From assembly GCF_024809975.1 (NCBI RefSeq), contig NZ_JANUDY010000005.1, forward strand, positions 310,001 through 374,000: a stretch of 64,000 nt of DNA, written 5' to 3'. Below are positions 6,717 to 15,096 of the stretch, piece by piece. The position numbers and the translations under genes are program-made. Position 1 is the stretch's first letter. The number at the start of each line of letters is the position of its first letter. The DNA is from Comamonas sp. BIGb0152. Its GTDB lineage: Bacteria > Pseudomonadota > Gammaproteobacteria > Burkholderiales > Burkholderiaceae_C. The notes below the pieces were generated by a model. That model had not been told where the DNA came from. It saw only the letters and a list, made by a program, of their open reading frames with translations, and ran no database searches.

Positions 6717-7823
6717 ATGACCGAACCGACCCTCCCCACCTCTTCTGATGCTTCCGCACCGGCACCAGCGCCGGCTCCGGCTGCGCCCGCAGCGGGCGGT
6801 GATACGCGTCGCCAGCCCAAGCAGGAGCGCTCCGAGCGCCCGGCAGGCAAAGCGCCGGTGCTGAACTCGGCCATGGCCGATGCGCTGCGCGCGGCCACCA
6901 AGGGCCATGCGCTGGAAGTGGCTCCCGCCCCCGCGCCTGCTGAATCGGACGCTGCACCTGTGCAACGCCAGGAACGCGCCGAGCGCCCGGCACGCACGGG
7001 CCAAGCCCCCCGCCGCAGCAACAAGCCCGGCAGCGGTGCACGCCGTGAAGGCCCGGCAGCGGGTGGCCGTGGCCCCCGCCGCGATGGCGGCCAAAGTGCG
7101 CCCCAAGCGCCCAAGGCACCTCCCCGCCCCCGCCACCCGGTGGTGGAGAAGCTCGCGGGCCTGTACCCCGCGCTGTTTGGCGACCAGCCCCTGCCACTCA
7201 AGCGCGGCGTGTTCCAGGACCTGATGGCCGCCCACCCCGATGCCTTCGAGAAGAATGAGCTGAAGGTGGCCCTGGGCCTGCATACCCGCTCGACCCGCTA
7301 CCTGAACGCCGTGGCCATGGGCCAGTCCCGCCACGACCTGCAAGGCCAGGTGGTCGAGGCGATGGCGCCTGAGCACGTGTTCCATGCGCTGGTGGAGTCC
7401 TTCCGCCGCCGCAAGCCCCGTGATGGCGAAGACCTGCAGCTCAAGCTGCGCCGCCGTATCGGCATGGCCTACATCGGCTCCGACCTGAGCCGCGATGACT
7501 TCCTGGCCAAGGTCCAGGTCAAGGACGAAGCCACCCAGGCGCTGCTGGCCGAAGCCATGCAGGAAGTTGCCGAGTTCGACGCCAAGGCCGAAGCGCTGGC
7601 CACCGCCCATGCCGCCAGCGGCAAGAGCGTGGCCGAGTTTGCCGACATGTACGGCATGCACCCGGCGGCTGTCGAGCGCCATCTGCACCGTGCCGCGCAG
7701 GTCAAGGCCATTGCCGCCCGGCCTGCACCTGCTGCAGCCGCAGCACCTGAAGCCGCTGACGTGGAGGCCGAAACCGAGGAAGCCCCCGCCAAGGCGGACG
7801 ACAGCGCGGCTGCCGCCGAATAA
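6717..7823 (+). CDS. proQ: ProQ/FinO-domain RNA chaperone
   Basis: A 368-aa protein with a central ProQ/FinO domain at about residues 140-250 (HPVVEKLAGLYPALFGDQPL, PLKRGVFQDLMAAHP, HTRSTRYLNAVA). ProQ/FinO proteins bind structured small RNAs and mRNA 3' ends. It is longer than E. coli ProQ (about 230 aa): the first 135 residues are Ala/Pro/Arg/Gly-rich and probably disordered, with basic patches useful for RNA binding, and the tail is acidic and Ala-rich. The start at 6717 is chosen over 6666 because it begins at the family-like low-complexity N-terminus. It is a single-gene unit followed by a strong terminator. Confidence 0.85.
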   Translation: MTEPTLPTSSDASAPAPAPAPAAPAAGGDTRRQPKQERSERPAGKAPVLNSAMADALRAATKGHALEVAPAPAPAESDAAPVQRQERAERPARTGQAPRRSNKPGSGARREGPAAGGRGPRRDGGQSAPQAPKAPPRPRHPVVEKLAGLYPALFGDQPLPLKRGVFQDLMAAHPDAFEKNELKVALGLHTRSTRYLNAVAMGQSRHDLQGQVVEAMAPEHVFHALVESFRRRKPRDGEDLQLKLRRRIGMAYIGSDLSRDDFLAKVQVKDEATQALLAEAMQEVAEFDAKAEALATAHAASGKSVAEFADMYGMHPAAVERHLHRAAQVKAIAARPAPAAAAAPEAADVEAETEEAPAKADDSAAAAE

Positions 7824-7854
7824 GCCAAACAGCCTGAGCATTCAGGCGGAAACC

Positions 7855-7895
7855 AAAAAGCTGCCCACGCGCCAAAAGCGTGGACAGCTTTTTTT
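7855..7895 (+). terminator. Intrinsic terminator of proQ
   Basis: The arms AAAAAGCTGCCCACGC and GCGTGGACAGCTTTTT pair over 16 nt with one mismatch and a 7-nt loop, followed by a run of seven T. The A/T symmetry could also make it work on the other strand. Confidence 0.9.
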
Positions 7896-7982
7896 ATGGG
7901 CTGGCTTGCTGGCCGCGCTGCGCCTGCATACACTGAGCCTCTGACACCTGCGGATGGCATCCATCTGCGCAAGGAGCGATCC

Positions 7983-8108
7983 ATGAAGCCCGATACCCCT
8001 ACCCCCAACAGCCAGCGCCGCTGGCTGCGCAAGTTTTGGGGCGTAGTGTGCGTGATTGCCGGCCTGGTCAGCATTGCGGCCGGGCTGGAGGCTGCGCTGC
8101 TCGACTAA
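7983..8108 (+). CDS. Small single-pass membrane protein, 41 aa
   Basis: A 41-codon frame with a good ribosome-binding site (AAGGAGCG, 6 nt before the ATG). The first 17 residues are polar and basic (SQRRWLRKFWG) and are followed by one hydrophobic helix (VVCVIAGLVSIAAGLEAALL) and a terminal Asp. The positive-inside charge pattern predicts the N-terminus in the cytoplasm. The function is unknown. It begins 87 nt after the proQ terminator, so it has its own promoter or depends on read-through. Its stop overlaps by 4 nt the 3' end of the convergent glutathione peroxidase gene. I judge it real on the ribosome-binding site and composition, but short frames carry risk. Confidence 0.55.
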   Translation: MKPDTPTPNSQRRWLRKFWGVVCVIAGLVSIAAGLEAALLD

Positions 8109-8605
8109 GCGCTGCCGGCCAGGGCCTTTTCAATGGCCGCTTGCAACTTGGCCGGCTTGGTCATCGGCGCAAAGCGCTGCACCGTTGTGCCATCACGCGC
8201 CACCAGAAACTTGGTGAAGTTCCACAGAATGCGCCCGCCCAGCAGGCCCGGTGCCTGCGCCTTGAGCCAGGTAAACAGCGGGTCGCTGTGCGGGCCGTTT
8301 ACCTCCACCTTGGCCAGGCTGGGGAAGCTCGTCTGGTAGTGCAACTCGCAAAACTGCGCAATCTCGGCATTGCTGCCCGATGCCTGCGCACCAAACTGGT
8401 TGCAAGGCAGGCCCAGCACCTGCAGGCCTTGGGGGCCGTACTGCTGCTGCAGGGCTTCCAGCCCCTGGAGCTGCGGCGTAAAACCGCAGGCGGTGGCGGT
8501 GTTGACGACCAACACCACCTGGCCGGCGTAGCGCGACAGCGGCAGGGGCTTGGCGCTGGCGTCGTGGAGAACGAAATCCTGGAGCGTGTGTTGGGGCTGG
8601 GGCAT
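8105..8605 (-). CDS. Glutathione peroxidase-family thiol peroxidase
   Basis: A 166-aa member of the glutathione peroxidase family that reduces H2O2 and organic hydroperoxides. The peroxidatic Cys40 lies in NTATACGFTPQ, the Gln and a second Cys in LPCNQFGAQ, and the catalytic Trp/Asn in WNFTKF. The extra Cys in LPCNQ fits the monomeric, usually thioredoxin-dependent bacterial enzymes (BtuE/Gpx type). The ATG at 8605 (MPQPQHTL) is used; an upstream start at 8632 would add nine residues overlapping the neighbouring gene. It follows the EamA gene on the same strand and may be co-transcribed with it. Confidence 0.9.
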   Translation of the reverse strand: MPQPQHTLQDFVLHDASAKPLPLSRYAGQVVLVVNTATACGFTPQLQGLEALQQQYGPQGLQVLGLPCNQFGAQASGSNAEIAQFCELHYQTSFPSLAKVEVNGPHSDPLFTWLKAQAPGLLGGRILWNFTKFLVARDGTTVQRFAPMTKPAKLQAAIEKALAGSA

Positions 8606-8628
8606 GGCGGCTATCTTAAAACAGCCGC

Positions 8629-9510
8629 TCAAGGCAGGCGTGATTCAATCGCCGCAATCAGCGAGGCCGACAGCACCAGCGCGCCGCCCAGCAGCAGGCG
8701 GCCCGAGAGCACGGCGCCTTCGATCATCACGTTCGAGGCGCTGGCAAACACCACCTCGGACAGCATCACCACGGCAGCCGTGGTGGCGGCCAGGCGCGAG
8801 GCGCCGTATTGCAAGGTCCAGTTGCTCACCATGATCAGCAGCGCCACGACCAGCACCATCAGCGGCCAGCTCCAGGCGATGGCAGGGATGGCCGGCATGC
8901 GGCCCAGGTAGATGCCCAGCACCGACATGGCGCCGGCGGCAACCAGCCCGCCAAAGAACATGGCCAGCATGCGCGCCTCGCCCGGCACCCGGTACTGGCT
9001 GCGCAACACCACATTGGTGCCGGCAAAGGTGAAGCCGCCCACAATGGCCAGCGCGTCGGGCAGCGAGAGGTTGGCCGTCAGGCTCTGCCAGGTGGCACCG
9101 GCCGGAATCATCACGATCAGCACGCCGCTGAAGGCCAGCACCAGGCGCAAGATGGAGTACTTGTTGGGTCGTTCGCCCAAAAAGTACCAGGCCAGCAGCA
9201 CCGACCAGGCGGGCATTAGATAGAACAGCAGCACCACGCGCACCACATCGCCGGTGGTGGCGGCCCAGTTGAACAGCACATTGGTGCTGCCCGAGGTGAA
9301 GGCCAGCAGCAGCAGCATGGGGTGGCGCCGGGCAATGGCCGCCGCCGTGGGCTTGACCAGCAGCAGCCCGCAAAACAGGATCAGGTAGACCAGGGCTGTG
9401 CCCAGCACCGGGTGCACCCCCATCGCCTGCAACTGGCGGAATGGCCACCAGATCGTGCCCCAGATCAGGGCATTGGTCATCAGGGCTAAAAAGGGCAGCG
9501 CGGTGAGCAT
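8629..9510 (-). CDS. EamA/DMT-family inner-membrane transporter
   Basis: A 293-aa protein with ten predicted membrane helices and two EamA repeats (NALIWGTIWWPFRQL near the start; the second copy begins near LPDALAIVGGFTFAGTN). The drug/metabolite transporter superfamily exports amino acids, nucleosides or small metabolites; the substrate is not predictable. It ends 23 nt upstream of the glutathione peroxidase start, so the pair may be one transcript. Length is typical for the family. Confidence 0.88.
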   Translation of the reverse strand: MLTALPFLALMTNALIWGTIWWPFRQLQAMGVHPVLGTALVYLILFCGLLLVKPTAAAIARRHPMLLLLAFTSGSTNVLFNWAATTGDVVRVVLLFYLMPAWSVLLAWYFLGERPNKYSILRLVLAFSGVLIVMIPAGATWQSLTANLSLPDALAIVGGFTFAGTNVVLRSQYRVPGEARMLAMFFGGLVAAGAMSVLGIYLGRMPAIPAIAWSWPLMVLVVALLIMVSNWTLQYGASRLAATTAAVVMLSEVVFASASNVMIEGAVLSGRLLLGGALVLSASLIAAIESRLP

Positions 9511-9625
9511 GGGGCAACGGGGAGCAGCGCCTGGGGTGCACAGGCGCTGTCAGCTTTCTATTTTGAGGGGAGGGCGCGCCGCAGGGTGGCTGGCAGAACC
9601 TGCGCCTAGGTCACTGTGCGGTGGC

Positions 9626-10927
9626 TCAGTGGTGGTCGTGGCGGGCAATGTCCAGCAGCCGTTTGACTTCCTGCGGATGCTGCTTGCAATTATGCCGGTG
9701 CCACAGCAGGATGCACCACATGATGCCCGCCACCAGCAGGCCAAAGCAGGTGATGGCGCCATAGGCCGACATGCCAAAGCGGGTGAACATGCTGTAGACG
9801 ACGCCCAGGCCCAGGATGCAGGCCTGTTCGTTGAAGTTCTGCACGGCAATCGAGCGGCCCGAGCCCATCAGGTTGTGGCCCCGATGCTGCAGCAGTGCGT
9901 TCATCGGCACCACCAAAAAGCCGCCCAGGCCCCCCAGCAGAATCAGAAAAGGCACCGCCAGCCAGATGCTGTGGATAAAGTTCATGCCCACCACCAAGAG
10001 GCCCATCGCAATGCCCAGCGGGATCACGCGCGTGGCGCCATCGAGCTTCATGCGCATGGAGGCCAGTATGGCGCCGACCGCTGTGCCAATGGCCACCACG
10101 CCGACCAGGGCCGAGGCCTTGGTGGTGCTGTAGCCCAGCGCCACCGCGCTCCAGGCCAGCACGATGTAGCGCAGGTTGCCCGAGACGCCCCAGAACAAGG
10201 TGGTGGTGGACAGCGAAATCTGGCCGAGTTTGTCGCGCCAGAGGCGGTGGTTGCAGCGCCAGAAGTCGGGCAGCAGATCCATGATGTTGGAGAACATGCT
10301 GCGCTCAAGATCCTGGCGCAGCGGCACCAGCTTGGTATTGGTGCGGGGAATGCGGGTGTTGAACCAGGCAGCACCCGCGTAGAGCAGGCCGATCACGCAG
10401 ATCGCCGCCTCGGAAGGGGTGTTGATGGCGGTCGTGATCAGTGGCAGATCGATGGACAGCAACCAGCCCGAGACCTGGGGACCCACCAGCTGGCCGCCCA
10501 GCAGCACGCCCAAAATGATCGAAGTGATCGTCAGCCCCTCGATCCAGCCATTGGCCCGCACCAGCTGGCTGGCCGGCAGCAGCTCGGTGAGGATGCCGTA
10601 CTTGGCGGGGGAGTAGGCGGCGGCGCCCAGGCCAACAACGGCGTAGGCGAGCAGCGGGTGGTGGCCAAACAGCATCAGCAGGCAGCCGATCACCTTGATG
10701 GCATTGCTGATGAACATCACCTGCCCCTTGGGGTAGGCATCGGCAAAGGCGCCCACAAACGGTGCCAGGATCACGTAGAACAGCGCGAACATGGGCACCA
10801 GGGCAGCGCGTTGCCACTCGGCAGCCCCTGCATTGATCAGCAGATCGACCGCAACCACAAACAGGGCGTTGTCGGCCAGCGAGCTGAAAAACTGCGCCGA
10901 CATGATGGTGTAGAAACCGCGCTTCAT
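9626..10927 (-). CDS. lplT: Lysophospholipid transporter LplT
   Basis: A 433-aa MFS-type permease with 12 predicted helices. The N-terminus (MKRGFYTIMSAQFFSSLADNA), GAFADAYPKGQVMFISN and YSPAKYGILTELLP are characteristic of LplT, which flips lysophospholipids across the inner membrane for re-acylation. In enterobacteria the partner acyltransferase gene aas follows it; here no aas is adjacent. The gene is divergent from alr with a 146-nt gap that must hold both promoters; I see no clear -35/-10 pair there. Confidence 0.88.
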   Translation of the reverse strand: MKRGFYTIMSAQFFSSLADNALFVVAVDLLINAGAAEWQRAALVPMFALFYVILAPFVGAFADAYPKGQVMFISNAIKVIGCLLMLFGHHPLLAYAVVGLGAAAYSPAKYGILTELLPASQLVRANGWIEGLTITSIILGVLLGGQLVGPQVSGWLLSIDLPLITTAINTPSEAAICVIGLLYAGAAWFNTRIPRTNTKLVPLRQDLERSMFSNIMDLLPDFWRCNHRLWRDKLGQISLSTTTLFWGVSGNLRYIVLAWSAVALGYSTTKASALVGVVAIGTAVGAILASMRMKLDGATRVIPLGIAMGLLVVGMNFIHSIWLAVPFLILLGGLGGFLVVPMNALLQHRGHNLMGSGRSIAVQNFNEQACILGLGVVYSMFTRFGMSAYGAITCFGLLVAGIMWCILLWHRHNCKQHPQEVKRLLDIARHDHH

Positions 10928-11073
10928 TCGTTGGGGAGGCTAATAAGGGATGCTAATGGCGCGAGAAATTTGTAAGCTGCGTGTAGGGAGTCGAGGTTAT
11001 AGCACGCAGGGGCGAAAGCACGGTGCCAGAATACTAGGGGTTTTCATAATCTTGTTGTGAGTATTCATTCGCC

Positions 11074-12177
11074 ATGCCGCGTCCCATTCTAGCCACCATT
11101 CACACTGCTGCTTTGCAACATAACCTGGCACGCGCCCGACAGGCGGCGCAAGACGCCAAGCTCTGGTGTGTGGTGAAAGCAAACGCTTACGGGCATGGTA
11201 TCGAGCAGGTGTTTGACGGCATGCGCGCCGCCGATGGTTTTGCGCTGCTGGAGCCCTCCGAAGCCCAGCGCATCCGCGATCTGGGCTGGCGCGGCCCCAT
11301 CCTGCTACTCGAAGGCGTTTTCGATGCCCGTGACCTGGAGCTGTGTTCGCGCCTCAACCTCTGGCACACGGTGCACTGCGACCAGCAGATCGACTGGCTG
11401 GCGGCCCACAAGACCCAGCAGCCCCACCGCGTGTTTTTGAAGATGAACTCCGGCATGAACCGCCTGGGCTTCACCGCCGAGCGCTACCGCTCCGCCTGGG
11501 CCCGCCTCAATGCGCTGACCCAGGTGGACGAGATCTCGTTCATCACCCATTTCAGCGATGCCGACACCGCCAAGGGCATCGGCGCGGCCATGGCGCTGTT
11601 CAACCAGACCACCTTGGACCTGCCCGGCGAGCGCAGCATCTGCAACAGCGCCGCCATGCTGCGCAACCCCGATATGTCGGCAAGCCAGCGCGGCGACTGG
11701 GTGCGCGGCGGCATCCTGCTCTACGGCAGCGCGCCCGATTACCCGCTGCAAACCGCGGACGACTGGGGTCTGCAGCCCACGATGAGCTTGTCCGCCAAGG
11801 TCATCGGCGTGCAGGAGCTGCAGCCGGGCGATACCGTCGGCTATGGCTCCCACTTCACTGCCGACAAGCCCATGCGCATCGGCGTCGTCGCCTGCGGCTA
11901 TGCCGACGGCTACCCGCGCCACTGCGGCAACGGCACCCCCGTGCTGGTTGACGGCCAGCGCGCGCGCCTGATCGGCCGGGTCAGCATGGACATGCTCACC
12001 GTCGACCTCACGGACATCCCCCAAGCGGGCTGGGGCAGCGAGGTCACCCTCTGGGGCCGCGCCGCCAATGGCAGCGTGCTCTCCATCGACGAAGTGGCCC
12101 AGGCCGCTGGCACGGTGGGCTACGAGCTGATGTGCGCGGTAGCGCCGCGCGTGCCGGTGGTGGTGGATGGGCATTGA
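11074..12177 (+). CDS. alr: Alanine racemase
   Basis: A 367-aa PLP-dependent alanine racemase that supplies D-alanine for peptidoglycan. The PLP lysine is Lys35 in VVKANAYGHG; KMNSGMNRLGF, the conserved CGYADGYPRH block and the GRVSMDML block are all present. Length is normal. It is divergent from lplT, and a clear terminator overlaps its stop codon, so it is a single-gene unit. The ATG at 11074 matches the family start closely. Confidence 0.94.
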   Translation: MPRPILATIHTAALQHNLARARQAAQDAKLWCVVKANAYGHGIEQVFDGMRAADGFALLEPSEAQRIRDLGWRGPILLLEGVFDARDLELCSRLNLWHTVHCDQQIDWLAAHKTQQPHRVFLKMNSGMNRLGFTAERYRSAWARLNALTQVDEISFITHFSDADTAKGIGAAMALFNQTTLDLPGERSICNSAAMLRNPDMSASQRGDWVRGGILLYGSAPDYPLQTADDWGLQPTMSLSAKVIGVQELQPGDTVGYGSHFTADKPMRIGVVACGYADGYPRHCGNGTPVLVDGQRARLIGRVSMDMLTVDLTDIPQAGWGSEVTLWGRAANGSVLSIDEVAQAAGTVGYELMCAVAPRVPVVVDGH

Positions 12178-12203
12178 TCTGCCTGAAAGATAGGCAGATT
12201 TTC
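12177..12203 (+). terminator. Intrinsic terminator of alr
   Basis: Perfect 8-bp arms ATCTGCCT (12177-12184) and AGGCAGAT (12192-12199), a 7-nt loop and a T4 run, starting at the last base of the stop codon. Confidence 0.75.
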
Positions 12204-12251
12204 GAGGGTCGGGCCGGTATTGCTCAACAGGTGAGGCTGACCCAGCAGGCC

Positions 12252-13523
12252 TTAAAGATAGGCCTGTCTTTGTAGTCGGAGCGCGTCGCGGTCGATGCTG
12301 GCGGCGAGCTGCTCCATATCCACAGGGCTGACACCCAGCGCTTTGAAGTGCGCGGCCCATTGGTCAACAGCAGAAGCTACCTGCTGTACCAGTGCGATGG
12401 CGCGGGGCCTTTTGATCCCGTATTCATTGATCTGCGTGAGGGCGTTGTCGAGGCTGGATTCGGACCCCATGGTGCCCACGCTGAGGGCCTGGTAGCCCAG
12501 GTTCTGGAGGCTGGGCACCACGTCGTAGGCGGGGCTGAGGTCGTAATAGCCGTCCTCCAGATTGAGGCTGATGCTGTGGTTGCGCTCATGGTCGTCGGTG
12601 TTGTCCATGAGGATGTTGAAGACCATGCGCTTGAACAGCTCCTCACGCATGGCCGCCTGCCGCTCCGGGTGGCCCAGGCGCAGCAGGATGCTTGCCAGAT
12701 CACTGTAGCTCAGCTCCAGCCCCGCAGCGCGCAAGGCGGTGTGGGCGGATTGGCAGTGCACGCGGAAGGGACCGATGCGGTCAAAACGCGCAATGGTGAG
12801 CGCGTGCCGCGCCTTGCTATAGCGGGGGGGCAGTGGCAGCACGGCGGTTTGGGCGGTGTACAGCCCGGCCTGCGCGGCCAGCGTCATCGTCGCGTGTTCA
12901 ATCAACGGGGTATCCACAGGGTCATCCAACTCGCTGAACTTGATGACGCAGGGGCCGTTGTCTGTTTGTAGCAAGGCCTTGGGCCGTGCGCCGCCCAAGG
13001 TGACGCCGGGTTGGATCAGCCGCTGTACCTCGGGGGTGATTGGGGCCTGGGTCTGCACATCTTCCACAGCGGCAGCGAGTTGCGCCAAGTCCTTCAGCTG
13101 TGGGTAGGGCCCAATGTAGCGCGGCAGATAGTGCTCGGCAGAAGTGGAAATGCCCAGCGCGCCAAAACGGTCATCTCCCGCAAAAAGCAGCATCTCCAGA
13201 ATCGACAGGCGTGCAGGCCGGTCGATATGGCGGATGATGCGCTCGCCCCAGCGGTCAGGCCGCGCGTCGTCAATGGCGCCAGGCGCCGTGTGTTTTTCGT
13301 CATTGCTGAAAAGTTGGCCTTGTACCAAGGGCAGGTCTTGGCTGAGCGCAAAGTTCCACCAGTCCGGCGCATAGCTGAATGTGGCGCAATCTGCCACCAG
13401 CTGCGAAAGGCTGACCGTGCCTGCCAAGGTGGGCGCTGCCGGGTTGACCAGAGCCCAGACATAGAGCTGGTCTTGCGGCACATAGCTACGTGCTGAGACG
13501 TAGGGGAAGGCGTCGGCGGTCAT
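12252..13523 (-). CDS. hipA: HipA-type serine/threonine kinase toxin
   Basis: A 423-aa HipA-family kinase. Family members phosphorylate aminoacyl-tRNA synthetases (glutamyl-tRNA synthetase in E. coli) and induce growth arrest and persistence. The catalytic loop FNILMDNTDDHERNH gives the catalytic Asp310 and Mg-binding Asn315; the second metal-binding Asp334 is in SPAYDVVPS. The ATP-binding and autophosphorylation loop region (GVTLGGARPKALL) is present, so the kinase looks intact. It overlaps the antitoxin gene by 4 nt (ATGA), antitoxin first, as is usual. The N-terminal half is less conserved. The target is not predictable. Confidence 0.87.
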   Translation of the reverse strand: MTADAFPYVSARSYVPQDQLYVWALVNPAAPTLAGTVSLSQLVADCATFSYAPDWWNFALSQDLPLVQGQLFSNDEKHTAPGAIDDARPDRWGERIIRHIDRPARLSILEMLLFAGDDRFGALGISTSAEHYLPRYIGPYPQLKDLAQLAAAVEDVQTQAPITPEVQRLIQPGVTLGGARPKALLQTDNGPCVIKFSELDDPVDTPLIEHATMTLAAQAGLYTAQTAVLPLPPRYSKARHALTIARFDRIGPFRVHCQSAHTALRAAGLELSYSDLASILLRLGHPERQAAMREELFKRMVFNILMDNTDDHERNHSISLNLEDGYYDLSPAYDVVPSLQNLGYQALSVGTMGSESSLDNALTQINEYGIKRPRAIALVQQVASAVDQWAAHFKALGVSPVDMEQLAASIDRDALRLQRQAYL

Positions 13524-14143
13524 GGCTTTTGGGGAGGCTTCTTGGCCATGAGCGCGGCAAGTCCTGGGGCTGCATCGCTGATTGCTTTGAGGTGCCGCCC
13601 GTTGGGTGAGTCATAGAACGACATCAAAGCCTGGAAGCTGGGAGAAAGAGCTTTCGTTAACGGGTTGGGCGAGAGCTTTTGAGCCGCAGCCGCAAGCTGT
13701 CCAGCGGGCATTTTCTTCACGGCGGCACTGAGTTGAAGAGCTGGATGCTCGCGCAACGCGCGCATTGAACTTGGATCTATCGGCGCTTGTGCTGATATTG
13801 CTGGGGATACGGCCACGCGCGGAGCTGCGGGCTTGCGCTTTGCACGGGCTTTCGCCACTTCTTTCTCCAGCGCCGCATGGTCGTTCTGTGGCGCGATCAA
13901 CTCGCCGAGCTCCGCTTTGGGATTGATCAGCCACATGCACATCACATAGGAGGCCATCGCGACCGACGGGTCACCCCGTTCGATGCGGGCCATCGTGGGC
14001 TGTGAAATGCCCAGGCGTTTTGCCCATTGCGCCTGCGACTCTCCTCGCCGCTTACGGGCGATGGCAATGTTCTGCGCCAGCTTTTCGATCTGCTGCAGGA
14101 CGGCTTGCGGGTAGTCGGAAGGCGATGTGTTTTGACGAGGCAT
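13520..14143 (-). CDS. hipB: HipB-like XRE antitoxin with long C-terminal extension
   Basis: A 207-aa DNA-binding antitoxin. The helix-turn-helix lies at about residues 24-58 (IAIARKRRGESQAQWAKRLG followed by ISQPTMARIERGDP). The remainder is a basic, Ala/Pro-rich linker and a helical C-terminal domain ending in KKPPQKP, so it is more than twice the length of E. coli HipB (88 aa). The extension may wrap or inhibit the toxin, or confer Lon-dependent turnover. The ATG overlaps the first operator half-site, so the pair very likely represses its own synthesis. Confidence 0.82.
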   Translation of the reverse strand: MPRQNTSPSDYPQAVLQQIEKLAQNIAIARKRRGESQAQWAKRLGISQPTMARIERGDPSVAMASYVMCMWLINPKAELGELIAPQNDHAALEKEVAKARAKRKPAAPRVAVSPAISAQAPIDPSSMRALREHPALQLSAAVKKMPAGQLAAAAQKLSPNPLTKALSPSFQALMSFYDSPNGRHLKAISDAAPGLAALMAKKPPQKP

Positions 14144-14290
14144 TCATAGATATTAGTCTTTTGCCAGAAAAAAGCAAATCTATGAATTATTTCTTCTTCT
14201 GTGCTGACGAAAAAATACCAATCTCTGCTTGCACTGAGTTTAAAACAACATAGATATCATCATTTTTGCGCATTTCATTCATCTATGAAT
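14142..14290. promoter_or_regulatory. HipB operator array (four ATCTATGAAT-type half-sites)
   Basis: ATTCATAGAT (14142-14151) and ATCTATGAAT (14178-14187) form a perfect 10-nt inverted repeat. A partial CATAGAT lies at 14249-14255 and another full ATCTATGAAT at 14281-14290. The sequence around them is markedly AT-rich for this genome. Arrays of inverted half-sites are how HipB-type antitoxins repress hipBA. The gap 14144-14511 has no other gene; 14340-14460 shows nothing I can name. Confidence 0.7.
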
Positions 14291-14473
14291 ATTTAAGGGG
14301 TAATGGTGCCATTCCTCATCACTCTTCAACAGCAAACAGCGGATCTTTGGGAGCATCCAGCATCTCCTCCTCCTCGACGGCGTAGCCGGTGAACTGACCA
14401 AAAAAACAGACCACCGTTAACCCACGGGTTTACCCTGGTGCCACAAGGGTCTGTGCAGGTCTGAAAAAATTAG

Positions 14474-14489
14474 CGTACAGTTTTGTACG
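14474..14489. promoter_or_regulatory. Inverted repeat upstream of the TetR/efflux operon
   Basis: CGTACA-4 nt-TGTACG lies just before the tetR-like gene. Its size and position suit autorepression by the TetR protein encoded immediately downstream. No promoter hexamers are convincing. Confidence 0.5.
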
Positions 14490-14511
14490 TTTAATGCTTT
14501 TGCCCCACACC

Positions 14512-15096
14512 ATGACCACCAAAGAACGCCAACCCCGCAGCGATGCGCTGGCCCATCGCAGCCAGCTGCTGGATGCGGCTTTGCATGTGTTTACCGAGCA
14601 GGGGGTGACGGTGGCTTTGGATGTGGTGGCCGAGCGGGCGGGGGTGAGCCGCACGACGCTGTACCGCAATTTTGCGGACCGGTCCGAGTTGCTGCGGGCC
14701 TTGCTGATCCATATCCTGGAGCGGCTGGCGGCCAAGGCCCATGCTTTAGGTGATACGGGCGATGCGGATGCCTTGTTCGAGTTTTTGCGGCTCTGGGCCC
14801 ATGACTCGGTGCTGACCGTGCCGCTGACCGACTACTGGCGCTCGCTGCCGCTCGATGATCCCTTGGTGATCGATCTGCGCGCCCGCCTGCTGGCGCTGGT
14901 GACGCCTTTGCTGTTGCAGGCCAAGGCAGCAGGACGCTGCCGGGAGGATCTGCAAGGTGGCGATCTGCTGCTGATTGTGGGCATGTTCAGCGCAGCAAGG
15001 CGTGGCCGCACGCCGGCCGAGCGCCTGCAGCTGAGCGACCGGGCCTGGCAGCTGATCACTGAAGGCCTGCGCACCGATGCCCGGGAGGCGGTATGA
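14512..15096 (+). CDS. TetR/AcrR-family transcriptional regulator of the efflux operon
   Basis: A 194-aa TetR-type repressor. The N-terminal helix-turn-helix is clear (FTEQGVTVALDVVAERAGVS, then RTTLYRNFADRSELL); the C-terminal ligand domain is variable, as usual. An alternative ATG at 14494 would add six residues; neither start has a good ribosome-binding site, and I prefer 14512 because the earlier one almost touches the palindrome at 14474-14489. The stop overlaps the start of the MFS gene (ATGA). It most likely represses this operon until an exported compound binds. Confidence 0.85.
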   Translation: MTTKERQPRSDALAHRSQLLDAALHVFTEQGVTVALDVVAERAGVSRTTLYRNFADRSELLRALLIHILERLAAKAHALGDTGDADALFEFLRLWAHDSVLTVPLTDYWRSLPLDDPLVIDLRARLLALVTPLLLQAKAAGRCREDLQGGDLLLIVGMFSAARRGRTPAERLQLSDRAWQLITEGLRTDAREAV

